NCBI GenBank assembly: GCA_026415985.1
Contig: JAOAGA010000036.1
Coordinates: 1-17,154, forward strand
DNA: 17,154 bases
Origin: Pseudomonadota bacterium
GTDB lineage: Bacteria > CALINM01
Direction: 5' to 3'
The notes under the pieces are model-generated. The model searched no databases. It was not told the origin of the DNA and saw nothing but the letters and a program-made list of their open reading frames with translations. Of the stretch, positions 1 to 6,460 are shown piece after piece. Both the position numbers and the translations under genes were made by a program. Numbering within the stretch: the stretch's first letter is position 1; each line of letters opens with the position of its first letter.

Positions 1-33
1 CATTTCTCGCTTATTCTCTGCGATTTAGGTGGA

Positions 34-347
34 GGTTTCAGCCCCTGATATCAGGGATGGGTACGGAAACATTATATGAGGGAGATGGGACAGCGAAGCT
101 GGGTTTCAGCCCCTGATATCAGGGATGGGTACGGAAACCGTTATGATCTATACATAAATTTAAAAAAAGACAGGTTTCAGCCCCTGATATCAGGGATGGG
201 TACGGAAACCTTCCCACCCACTACCACTACATCTTTAAACGTCAGGTTTCAGCCCCTGATATCAGGGATGGGTACGGAAACACAAGAGGGGGGCGCATGC
301 ACGGGGAAAAGGTTTCAGCCCCTGATATCAGGGATGGGTACGGAAAC
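34..347 (-). CRISPR. CRISPR array, five identical repeats, incomplete at left edge
   Basis: Five identical repeats lie at 34-70, 102-138, 173-209, 245-281 and 311-347. Each is 36 bp (GTTTCAG...GGAAAC) preceded by an invariant G, so the unit may be 37 bp. The spacers between them are 31, 34, 35 and 29 bp and differ from one another. Bases 1-33 are spacer-length, so the array very likely continues left of the window. The repeat core CCCTGATATCAGGG is a perfect 14-bp palindrome, and the ends GTTTC/GAAAC are also complementary. Read on the minus strand the repeat ends in CTGAAAC(C), close to the ATTGAAAC-type 3' end common in repeats of type I-B and III systems. The flank at 348-482 is AT-rich and could be the leader. 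I therefore infer leftward transcription with the newest spacer at 282-310. No cas gene is in view, so the type is open. Confidence 0.96.
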
Positions 348-482
348 TCTATGATATATAATTTATTGATTTAACTCAACAAAAATTGGCGTTTTCCGGG
401 ATGATCCGACTATCAACATTTTATCAACAGGTTTTCCACATACATTTCCCCGCAAGGTCCACCATTTTACATTAAAAGAGCA
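348..482. other. Non-coding gap: putative CRISPR leader with DnaA-box cluster
   Basis: These 135 bp separate the last CRISPR repeat from the stop codon of cooS. No ORF with a ribosome binding site is visible. The part next to the array (348-390) is very AT-rich and could be a CRISPR leader, or an unwinding element if the DnaA boxes at 410-440 are real. No convincing hairpin plus T-run was found for termination of the cooS operon, so cooS transcripts may read into the array, which appears to be transcribed in the same direction. Confidence 0.5.
410..440 (+). promoter_or_regulatory. Three DnaA-box-like 9-mers at 11-bp spacing
   Basis: CTATCAACA (410-418), TTATCAACA (421-429) and TTTTCCACA (432-440) are direct repeats, each starting exactly 11 bp after the previous one. 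TTTTCCACA fits the relaxed DnaA box TTWTNCACA. TTATCAACA differs from the canonical TTATCCACA at one position, and CTATCAACA at two. Near-helical spacing on one strand is the arrangement expected for cooperative DnaA loading. An AT-rich stretch lies immediately to the left. Binding is inferred, not shown; the DnaA encoded in this window has a canonical DNA-binding signature. Confidence 0.5.
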
Positions 483-2357
483 TCAGGAGGCTAAGCCTAA
501 AGCCTTTCTTTTATTCTTTATATGCTCTATTATTAAATCTCCCGCCTTTAAAGGATCGGGCTCTACAGCAAACTTCGCACCAAAAACGCCTTCTAAGCCA
601 TTCACCGCAAGATCGGTTATCTTTTTGCTTCCAAGTATAGGTGGCATAACTCCTAAAACTGTATAGATACCACTTGCCATTACATAAAAGGCTATTGCAA
701 CTGCCTTTTCAGAATACCATTCCGGTGCGGATCCTGCAAGAGGCAAATCTGAAATATCAACGCCTAAAGCATTAGCAAGGGCACTTGCTATTACAAGTAT
801 CCTCGAGTTATCAACACAGGACCCGATATGAAGTGATGGTGGTATTCCGAGGGCGTTACATACCGCTTTTAAGCCTTCTCCCGCAAATACTTTCCCTTCG
901 GGAACCTGAAGACCTGCCTTTCCTATGGCTACGTTTGCACAACCTGTTGTTAAGACAAGTATATCGTTGGCAACAAGCTTTTTTGCAAGCTCTACATGAC
1001 CATAGTCATGTTTTATCTTAGGGTTGTTGCATCCAACAATACCAACAGCTCCTTTTATGTTTCCCGCTTTTATGGCATCTATTAACGGATTTAGTGTGCC
1101 ACCAAGGGCTTTTAGTATAGCCTCTACCGAGAAGCCAGTCATACTTTTTACTTCAGTTACAGGGATATAGACCTTTTCCTTTTTTCTGTTCTTAAAGTTT
1201 TCTACTGCAAGCTTAACAATTTTAAAGGCCCTTTCTCTGGCGTTTTCAGGATTAAACTCAATGTGTTCCATGCCGGGGAATTTTGCCTTGTCAGATGTTG
1301 AAAACATCAGGGTATGATAGCATTTTGCCACCTCAGATAGTGCAGGCATTATACACTGATAATCTACAACCATTGCCTCAACAGCACCTGTTACAATGGT
1401 AAGCTCTGTCATAAGATGGTTGCCCGCCATAGGAATACCTTTTCTCATAAGGAGCTCATTGCCGGTGCAACAAAGACCCGCTAAGTTAATCCCCTTGGCA
1501 CCTAAAGATTTTGCTAAATCGGTTAGTTCCTTATCTTCAACTGCTAAATAAATCATCTCAGAAACAACAGGGTTGTGTCCATGAATAAGTATGTTTACGT
1601 AATCTTCCTTTATTACGCCTAAGTTTAGAGCAGATACCTTTGGCTCAGGTGTGCCAAAGAGTATATCGGAAACATAAGTTCCTATCATTGAGCCACCATA
1701 ACCATCGGCAAGGCTTGTGCGAACACCTTGTAAAAGCAAGGATATATAATCATTATCTACGCCCATATGGGATCTGTGCATTGACTCGGTTACTTCTCTG
1801 TCTATACCGCGAGGTATTACGTTTAACTTTCGCCATAGCTCTTTTCTTTTTTCCGGCGCGATTGAGACGAAACTTATCTCTTTCTTTTTCATGCCATAGT
1901 CTTCCATCATCGCCAAGGCAAGCTCTTTTGCTATCTCTTTAGTTGTTTTTCCATCAACTGTTATATTATAAATCTTTGCTATGGTTTTGAGTTTCTCCTC
2001 ATCTTTTATCTCGTATCCCCCCGCCTTACCCTCACCAACTGCATATAATACCTCAACCAAATCTCTGCCATGATCAGAGTGAGAGGCAGAGCCTGCTGAA
2101 ATCATTCTGAGAAGGTTTCTTGCAACCATTATCTCTGCATCGGCACCACAAACGCCTTTCTGAGGACCATCCCCAAAGGGGTCAATCCTGCAGGGACCCA
2201 TTGTGCAGATCCTGCATGATAAGCCCAACTCGCAGAACCCGCAATGGGGCTCCTGGGCAATTTTTCTATCCCAGACAAGCTCTATGTTTTCTCTCTCTGC
2301 CTTTTTTATTGTCTCTGTGGCATCGGTACAGATGGATAACTCTTTATAGTCTTTCAT
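483..2357 (-). CDS. cooS: Anaerobic Ni-Fe carbon monoxide dehydrogenase, catalytic subunit
   Basis: This enzyme oxidises CO with water to CO2, two electrons and two protons at a Ni-Fe-S C-cluster; it is a cytoplasmic homodimer. The 624-residue length is normal for the family. Residues matching the C-cluster ligands are present: His261 (HGHNP), Cys297 (CCTG), Cys335, Cys443 (GCNNP), Cys473 (TGC) and Cys514 (GSCVDNSR), with the catalytic Lys551 (SEKA). Cys48, Cys51, Cys56 and Cys70 would bind the B-cluster. The intersubunit D-cluster motif is Cys39-x2-Cys42 with Ser at 47, not Cys-x7-Cys, so a [2Fe-2S] D-cluster of the Desulfovibrio kind is likely. His93 and His96 of the proton-relay helix are kept, but 99 and 102 are Asp and Glu. 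The start has an AAGGAGG site and lies 4 bp after the ferredoxin gene, its probable electron acceptor. No acetyl-CoA synthase, CooC or hydrogenase genes are in view. Confidence 0.97.
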   Translation of the reverse strand: MKDYKELSICTDATETIKKAERENIELVWDRKIAQEPHCGFCELGLSCRICTMGPCRIDPFGDGPQKGVCGADAEIMVARNLLRMISAGSASHSDHGRDLVEVLYAVGEGKAGGYEIKDEEKLKTIAKIYNITVDGKTTKEIAKELALAMMEDYGMKKKEISFVSIAPEKRKELWRKLNVIPRGIDREVTESMHRSHMGVDNDYISLLLQGVRTSLADGYGGSMIGTYVSDILFGTPEPKVSALNLGVIKEDYVNILIHGHNPVVSEMIYLAVEDKELTDLAKSLGAKGINLAGLCCTGNELLMRKGIPMAGNHLMTELTIVTGAVEAMVVDYQCIMPALSEVAKCYHTLMFSTSDKAKFPGMEHIEFNPENARERAFKIVKLAVENFKNRKKEKVYIPVTEVKSMTGFSVEAILKALGGTLNPLIDAIKAGNIKGAVGIVGCNNPKIKHDYGHVELAKKLVANDILVLTTGCANVAIGKAGLQVPEGKVFAGEGLKAVCNALGIPPSLHIGSCVDNSRILVIASALANALGVDISDLPLAGSAPEWYSEKAVAIAFYVMASGIYTVLGVMPPILGSKKITDLAVNGLEGVFGAKFAVEPDPLKAGDLIIEHIKNKRKALGLAS

Positions 2358-2361
2358 ATTG

Positions 2362-2958
2362 CTACCTCCTTGATATTTCTAATAATGATTTATTATAAGC
2401 TTTCAATAGATTGTAACCATTTATGTTTTCCTCTCTTTTCTCACGAATACCTAAATACACAAGCTCTGCTATCTTTCTTCCTTCAACATTGGTCATGTAC
2501 TTGTTTATGTCATCATAAACCAATGCAGAAACCTTGCAGGCCGAGACACAAGCTGGTTTTTCTCCTTCGGTGAGTCTTAATATGCACTGATCACACTTAT
2601 GGGCTGATAGCTTCCTGTGAGGATATAAGTGATATCTTATAACCCCAAAGGGGCAAGCCATAGCGCACATGCCACAGTTTATGCATTTGTCGGGGTTTAT
2701 TAAAACAATCTCGTCATTATTGGCTCTGTAAATGGCTTTTGTAATACAGGACTGCTCACAGGGAGCGGGATTACAATGCCTGCATTTATTGGGAAAAGGC
2801 TCTTTATCTTTTGTTTTTACTATATGAATTCTTGGTTTTGATGGTATCTCTTCAAAAACAGAAAAGTAATCCTTTGACTTAGAATGGGCCAAGGCACATT
2901 GAAATCTGCATTGCATACAGCCAACACATCTTTCAGGATTTATAATTACCGTTTTCAT
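2362..2958 (-). CDS. cooF: CooF-like ferredoxin with four [4Fe-4S] clusters
   Basis: This is an electron-transfer protein of the CooF/HycB/DmsB type. Its 198 residues contain sixteen cysteines in four groups: 11/14/17/21, 59/62/67/71, 92/95/98/102 and 122/125/137/141. The last group has the long Cys-x11-Cys gap typical of this family, and together they bind four [4Fe-4S] clusters. It has no signal peptide or membrane segment, so it should be cytoplasmic. The ATG is preceded by AAGGAGG. It lies between the flavoprotein gene (14-bp gap) and cooS (4-bp gap), which makes it the natural carrier of electrons from the CO dehydrogenase to the flavoprotein. The family also serves other oxidoreductases, so the CO-specific role rests on this context. 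Confidence 0.94.
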   Translation of the reverse strand: MKTVIINPERCVGCMQCRFQCALAHSKSKDYFSVFEEIPSKPRIHIVKTKDKEPFPNKCRHCNPAPCEQSCITKAIYRANNDEIVLINPDKCINCGMCAMACPFGVIRYHLYPHRKLSAHKCDQCILRLTEGEKPACVSACKVSALVYDDINKYMTNVEGRKIAELVYLGIREKREENINGYNLLKAYNKSLLEISRR

Positions 2959-2972
2959 GATAGATAACCTCC

Positions 2973-4172
2973 TTAAATTTTATAATAGGAGACTGGTGTT
3001 GTGGTTAAAAACTCTTCTGGATTTGAAATCCGGGTATCTCCTTTTTTGATGAGATTAACATAAACTCCTGCATCTTCAGGATTGTTCAAAAAAGCCACAC
3101 CAACGAGAAGATCATCTTTAAGGGCAATTTTCCTGAACTGGTTTTTATTTTTGTGCCAGAGAGTATGAGTCTTTATACCATCTCCCTTTAACAGGCCCGC
3201 GGTTATGAGATGGAAATTTTCCATTTTAAGGCTATTCATTGAGATTGAACCGGGATAGGAAACATCTCTTCCCAAGATATTTAGTGCACAAAAGTATCCC
3301 TGCTCCTCTGCAACAGGCCAGATTGCGTTAATATACCGCTCTTTTCTTATAATATCAAAGCTTTCTGCACAATCACCTATGGCAAAAATATCTTTATCGG
3401 AAGTTTGTAGATACTCGTTAACCAAAATCCCGTTTTCACAATCAAGACCGGCATTTTTGGCAAGTTTGATGTTTGGCTTAACTCCTTTGCCAACAATCAC
3501 TGCATCGCAATGTATCTCTGTCTCGTCTCTGAGGGTAACTTTTGCAAGGCCCTCTTTTTTTGAGATATCTATAACATCAGATTTAAGTTTTAAATCTATC
3601 TTCATTTTTATGAGCTCTTTTTCAACAACTCTTCCTGTCTCTTCATCGGCAGTTACCGATAGAGGGTAAGGTGATGTTACAACCATTGTGGTGTAAACCT
3701 TTCTCTTATAAAACCCATAGGCAGATTTAATACCTACATAACCGCCACCTACAACTACAACAGAATTTTTCAATCTCTTTTCTATTTTTACAGCCTCTCT
3801 TAAGTATCTTAATGTAAAAACATTGTTCTCTTCTTTCGTATAGGTTGGACGCAAAGGATCCGCTCCTACTGCTAAAATCAGCTTGTCATAGGAAATTTCT
3901 TTTCCGTCTTCTAATACTATTGTTTTTTTCTCCCTCTTTATCTCTGTAACATTTTTGCCTGTGATGAGATTTATCTGCCTGAAATCATTAATATCCGCTA
4001 TATTTATATCTTTCTCACCAAGCTCCCTGCCAAGGAGATAGGTTAAAAGACATCTCGAATATATTCTGTCTTCATTTGTAATCGCTGTGATATTTATATC
4101 TTTTGAATATTTTAACAGGGTTTTTAAACAGGAAAGCCCCCCTGCACTGAGACCAACTATGACAATATTCAT
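2973..4172 (-). CDS. FAD/NAD(P)-dependent oxidoreductase of the CO dehydrogenase operon
   Basis: A 399-residue flavoprotein of the pyridine nucleotide-disulfide oxidoreductase superfamily (NADH oxidase/rubredoxin reductase-like). An N-terminal Rossmann motif GLSAGG (residues 7-12) binds FAD. A second, GGGYVG (142-147), binds NAD(P)H. AIGDCAE (264-270) is the second FAD contact. Cys41 (YSRC) sits near the place of the redox cysteine of NADH oxidases, but the local context differs and a catalytic role is unproven. Similar genes accompany cooS and cooF in several clostridia and Geobacter, where the flavoprotein is thought to pass electrons from CO to NAD(P)+; I infer that role here. It leads the operon. 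No Shine-Dalgarno precedes the ATG; a TTGACA/TAAATA promoter ends 6 nt upstream, so the mRNA may be leaderless. Confidence 0.88.
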   Translation of the reverse strand: MNIVIVGLSAGGLSCLKTLLKYSKDINITAITNEDRIYSRCLLTYLLGRELGEKDINIADINDFRQINLITGKNVTEIKREKKTIVLEDGKEISYDKLILAVGADPLRPTYTKEENNVFTLRYLREAVKIEKRLKNSVVVVGGGYVGIKSAYGFYKRKVYTTMVVTSPYPLSVTADEETGRVVEKELIKMKIDLKLKSDVIDISKKEGLAKVTLRDETEIHCDAVIVGKGVKPNIKLAKNAGLDCENGILVNEYLQTSDKDIFAIGDCAESFDIIRKERYINAIWPVAEEQGYFCALNILGRDVSYPGSISMNSLKMENFHLITAGLLKGDGIKTHTLWHKNKNQFRKIALKDDLLVGVAFLNNPEDAGVYVNLIKKGDTRISNPEEFLTTTPVSYYKI

Positions 4173-4178
4173 AATTTC

Positions 4179-4206
4179 TATTTAACATATTTTAAAATTT
4201 TGTCAA
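4179..4206 (-). promoter_or_regulatory. Promoter of the CO dehydrogenase operon
   Basis: On the minus strand a perfect -35 TTGACA (plus-strand TGTCAA, 4201-4206) is followed after 16 bp by TAAATA (4179-4184). Only 6 nt then separate it from the ATG at 4172. Transcription would begin at about the first base of the start codon, which fits the absence of a Shine-Dalgarno sequence. No obvious operator or CooA-type palindrome was recognised beside it. Confidence 0.55.
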
Positions 4207-4265
4207 GATGGCAATTACTGTCCAATTTTATTAATAATGTTCGGATAAAAAATTTTCCCCAAAAC

Positions 4266-4294
4266 TTGACTTTTACTACCATGCCTTATATATT
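4266..4294 (+). promoter_or_regulatory. Promoter of the small secreted protein gene
   Basis: TTGACT (4266-4271) and TATATT (4289-4294) are separated by 17 bp, an optimal sigma-70-type arrangement. Transcription should start near 4301, giving a leader of about 60 nt that contains one arm of the inverted repeat (4322-4333) and the ribosome binding site. A further TATAAT at 4301-4306 has no matching -35. The promoter diverges from that of the CO dehydrogenase operon. Confidence 0.55.
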
Positions 4295-4321
4295 TTCTCT
4301 TATAATACAAAATTTTAACTA

Positions 4322-4333
4322 TAGACGAAGCGA
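4322..4333 (+). repeat. Left arm of 12-bp inverted repeat framing the secreted protein gene
   Basis: TAGACGAAGCGA at 4322-4333 is the exact reverse complement of TCGCTTCGTCTA at 4807-4818; allowing a few mismatches, similarity extends a few bases on each side. The arm lies between the promoter and the ribosome binding site of the secreted protein gene. It is GC-richer than the surrounding AT-rich DNA. Confidence 0.7.
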
Positions 4334-4361
4334 TTATAATGTTTAAAAAGGAGGGAAAGTA

Positions 4362-4772
4362 ATGAAAAACTTACAAATTAAAACACTTTTTTTTATCGTT
4401 ACAATAATCTTAATGTCAATTACCGCTACCATTGTTTTTTCCCAGGAAAAGCATAGATCTCCTTCGCATATTATTGTATACAAAGGAGAAACCGCTGGAA
4501 CTGGCCCAGGAATTGGAGTACTAAAAATGAATATTGGGGAAGAAATTACAGTTACAGCGGCTGGTTTTGATTCGGAAGGAAAAGAAGTTCCTATATGGCC
4601 CACTTGGAAAGCAGACAAAGAACTTTCTATTCGCGTGGTTGAAGGTAAGAGTAAGTCTGCAGTTATAAAAGCACTAAAAGAGGGACCTTCTTTCTTTGAA
4701 GCAATATATATTACTGAAGAAGGAAAGAAGATTTCAGGTGGAGGAGCTGTGGAAATAAAAGCAAAAAGATGA
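4362..4772 (+). CDS. Small secreted protein, possible Ig-like fold, function unknown
   Basis: A 136-residue protein that I do not recognise. Residues 1-27 form a signal peptide: a lysine near the start, a long hydrophobic stretch, and probable cleavage around the Ser-Gln at 27-28. The mature part of about 110 residues has no cysteine and no membrane segment. Its pattern (GEEITVTAAGFDSEGKEV, then PTWKAD, an alternating segment and a glycine-rich end) resembles a single bacterial Ig-like (Big_2-type) beta-sandwich; this is a guess from pattern only. The start is supported by AAGGAGGG at 4348-4355. A seven-codon ORF (4339-4362) overlaps the ATG as TAATG. The gene has its own promoter and is framed by the inverted repeat at 4322-4333 and 4807-4818. 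The long ORF on the opposite strand is its shadow, since the signal peptide, binding site and promoter all favour this strand. Confidence 0.85.
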   Translation: MKNLQIKTLFFIVTIILMSITATIVFSQEKHRSPSHIIVYKGETAGTGPGIGVLKMNIGEEITVTAAGFDSEGKEVPIWPTWKADKELSIRVVEGKSKSAVIKALKEGPSFFEAIYITEEGKKISGGGAVEIKAKR

Positions 4773-4806
4773 ACCATCTATAAACCACAACATTTGTTAT
4801 TCATAT

Positions 4807-4818
4807 TCGCTTCGTCTA
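4807..4818 (-). repeat. Right arm of 12-bp inverted repeat framing the secreted protein gene
   Basis: TCGCTTCGTCTA lies 34 nt after the stop codon of the secreted protein gene and 70 bp before the trmFO start. It matches the left arm at 4322-4333 perfectly in inverted orientation, with outer ends 497 bp apart. It is not followed by a local hairpin or T-run, so it is not an ordinary intrinsic terminator. The short direct repeat ATTTTA occurs outside both arms (4312-4317 and 4820-4825), but in such AT-rich DNA this may be chance. Confidence 0.7.
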
Positions 4819-4872
4819 CATTTTATTCTCTTTGATTTTATTTACGAAAAAATTTTTGTATACCTCTTAATA

Positions 4873-4881
4873 TGATAAAAT
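4873..4881 (+). promoter_or_regulatory. Extended -10 promoter of trmFO
   Basis: TGATAAAAT (TGn plus TAAAAT) is an extended -10 element ending 6 nt before the trmFO ATG at 4888. The -35 region is weak, as is usual with extended -10 promoters. No Shine-Dalgarno sequence lies between it and the ATG, so transcription probably starts at or next to the start codon. Confidence 0.45.
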
Positions 4882-4887
4882 ATTTCC

Positions 4888-6201
4888 ATGAAGATTGCTG
4901 TAATCGGTGCGGGGCTTGCAGGTTGTGAGGCTGTTAATCTTTTGATAAAAAACAATTTTTCCGTAGATCTCTTTGAGATGAAGCCTAAAAAGCTCTCTCC
5001 CGCCCACAAACTGCCAACCTTTGCCGAGCTTGTTTGTAGTAACTCCCTCAAAACTACAAGAGATACCCATCCTCAAGGGATGTTGAAATACGAGTTGCTT
5101 AAATTAAACTCAGTTATTCTATCAAAAGCCCAATTAGCAAAAGTTCCTTCAGGTGATGCCTTAGCTGTTGACAGGGTTCTTCTTTCAAAACTTGTTACAG
5201 ATGAAATTATGAAGATGAAAAATTTAAGGATTATAAACAAAGAGGTGGAAGAACTGCCTCAAGGTTATGACTATTACATAATAGCAACAGGTCCGCTTAC
5301 TTCTGAAAGCCTTTCAGAATATTTAGCCTCTGAGTTACTTGGCTCGGAAAGTCTTTATTTTTATGATGCCATTGCACCAATCATTGACGCTGAAAGTATT
5401 GATATGAGTAGGACCTTCTTTGGCTCCCGATATGATAAAGGAGGAGATGATTATCTTAATATCCCCCTAACTAAGGAGGAGTATTTGAAATTTATTGATG
5501 CTCTAAGATCTGCTGAGAAGGTCCCTTTAAGAAGCTTTGAAAAACCGAGGTATTATGAAGGGTGTCTGCCTGTTGAAGTTCTTGCGGAAAGGGGGATTGA
5601 TACCCTTGCCTATGGACCTATGAAACCCGTTGGTTTTGATGAAAGAAAGATTGGCTTTAAGCCCTATGCCGTTGTTCAGTTAAGAAGAGAAGATAAAGAG
5701 GGGACCGCTTACAACTTAGTTGGGTTTCAGACAAAATTAACCATAAAGGAACAGGAGCGCATTTTCAGAAGCTTACGGGGGCTTGAGAGGGCAGTTTTTC
5801 TGAGATATGGGTCGATACACAGAAATACCTTCATTGATGCGCCTAAACATCTTAATATAACCTTAAACCTTAAAGGAAGAGAAAACATATACTTTGCAGG
5901 GCAGATTACAGGGGTTGAAGGATATGTAGAATCTATTGCGACCGGCTTATTATCCGCCCTTTTTCTAATTTTCAGGATAAAAAATATAAGCCCTGTAATA
6001 CCGTCAGCAAGAACCGCCCTGGGTGCACTTCTTTCTCATACTCAAAGGGAGATAACGCCATATCAGCCATCGGGTTTACATCTTGGCCTGTTTTTAAAAG
6101 AAGATGTTCCTAAAAAACTTAAAGAAGAGCGGATATTGGAAAACGAAAGGAAGGATTTTGATATATTTTCAGAGGAGATAAAAAATTTTATTTCTTTCTG
6201 A
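4888..6201 (+). CDS. trmFO: tRNA uracil-54 C5-methyltransferase, folate/FAD-dependent
   Basis: This enzyme makes ribothymidine at position 54 of the tRNA T-loop, using 5,10-methylenetetrahydrofolate as carbon donor and FAD/NAD(P)H for reduction. The 437-residue length is normal. The N-terminal GAGLAG (residues 7-12) is the FAD Rossmann motif. The family segment FAELVCSNSLK carries Cys50, and YYEGCLPVEVLAERG carries Cys226; these match the two functional cysteines Cys53 and Cys226 known from Bacillus TrmFO. The C-terminal GQITGVEGYVESIATG (339-354) is the second flavin-binding block. The start is set by homology, because there is no Shine-Dalgarno site and the ATG follows an extended -10 by 6 nt. 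Its 3' end overlaps by 14 bp the convergent 90-residue gene. It stands alone on the plus strand between two minus-strand operons. Confidence 0.96.
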   Translation: MKIAVIGAGLAGCEAVNLLIKNNFSVDLFEMKPKKLSPAHKLPTFAELVCSNSLKTTRDTHPQGMLKYELLKLNSVILSKAQLAKVPSGDALAVDRVLLSKLVTDEIMKMKNLRIINKEVEELPQGYDYYIIATGPLTSESLSEYLASELLGSESLYFYDAIAPIIDAESIDMSRTFFGSRYDKGGDDYLNIPLTKEEYLKFIDALRSAEKVPLRSFEKPRYYEGCLPVEVLAERGIDTLAYGPMKPVGFDERKIGFKPYAVVQLRREDKEGTAYNLVGFQTKLTIKEQERIFRSLRGLERAVFLRYGSIHRNTFIDAPKHLNITLNLKGRENIYFAGQITGVEGYVESIATGLLSALFLIFRIKNISPVIPSARTALGALLSHTQREITPYQPSGLHLGLFLKEDVPKKLKEERILENERKDFDIFSEEIKNFISF

Positions 6202-6460
6202 TAATTCTTTCTAACTCAACAAGTTGCTGTAAGATAATGTTTTTTTTGTTTGTCAGTGAAAGCCATTTTTTTTCATCAAACCTATCAAAGGCTTCTTTTA
6301 TTTCTCTGTTAAGAATTTCTATGTAGGAAGAAAGGGAGTTATAGACCTTTATTAATTCTTCATGAACCTCTTTTAGTTCCTCCTCTGTTTTATCCTTTTC
6401 TTCGTTTATAAACTTTTCTATATCATCGAGATCTTCTTTTTTTTCTATATCGTCATTCAT
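6188..6460 (-). CDS. Small acidic coiled-coil protein, function unknown
   Basis: A 90-residue, highly charged protein without recognisable homology. The N-terminal third is strongly acidic (many Asp/Glu with Lys). From about residue 22 to the end, heptad-like hydrophobic spacing suggests one long helix or helical hairpin. There is no signal peptide, membrane segment or cysteine. The ATG lies inside the end of the Lon-like protease gene (8-bp overlap), so translation is probably coupled to it. It ends the replication operon and runs 14 bp into the oppositely directed trmFO. The coupling suggests a partner or adaptor of the protease, but this is inference. The reading frame is open over its whole length and matches the operon's organisation, so I take it as real. 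Confidence 0.7.
   Translation of the reverse strand: MNDDIEKKEDLDDIEKFINEEKDKTEEELKEVHEELIKVYNSLSSYIEILNREIKEAFDRFDEKKWLSLTNKKNIILQQLVELERIIRKK

Noticed and set aside
76-354. 92-residue plus-strand ORF with repeated RFQPLISGMGTET
   Set aside because: It is the translation of the CRISPR repeats and spacers; the peptide repeat follows the DNA repeat and there is no ribosome binding site.
424-436. TCAACAGGTTTTC shared by 424-436 and the dnaA 3' end (13433-13445)
   Set aside because: The second copy encodes the last codons of dnaA; with one copy under coding constraint, the match is most likely coincidental.
4339-4362. Seven-codon ORF overlapping the secreted protein start as TAATG
   Set aside because: It has no ribosome binding site of its own and most of its codons are the Shine-Dalgarno region; mentioned in the gene entry but not called as a gene.
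4343-4777. 144-residue minus-strand ORF
   Set aside because: It is antisense to the secreted protein gene, which has a signal peptide, a strong AAGGAGGG site and a promoter; the antisense frame has none of these.
4312-4825. ATTTTA direct repeats as a proven target-site duplication
   Set aside because: A 6-bp A/T-only repeat is expected by chance in this DNA and does not sit symmetrically against the arms.
4773-4887. Possible intrinsic terminator or small RNA after the secreted protein gene
   Set aside because: No local GC-rich hairpin with a T-run was found; the only structured element is the arm that pairs with 4322-4333.
4842-5076. Two 69-residue minus-strand ORFs
   Set aside because: They are shadows of the start of trmFO, whose conserved motifs fix the plus-strand frame.
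6180-6215. Bidirectional terminator between trmFO and the coiled-coil gene
   Set aside because: The genes overlap by 14 bp and no stable stem was visible around the stops.
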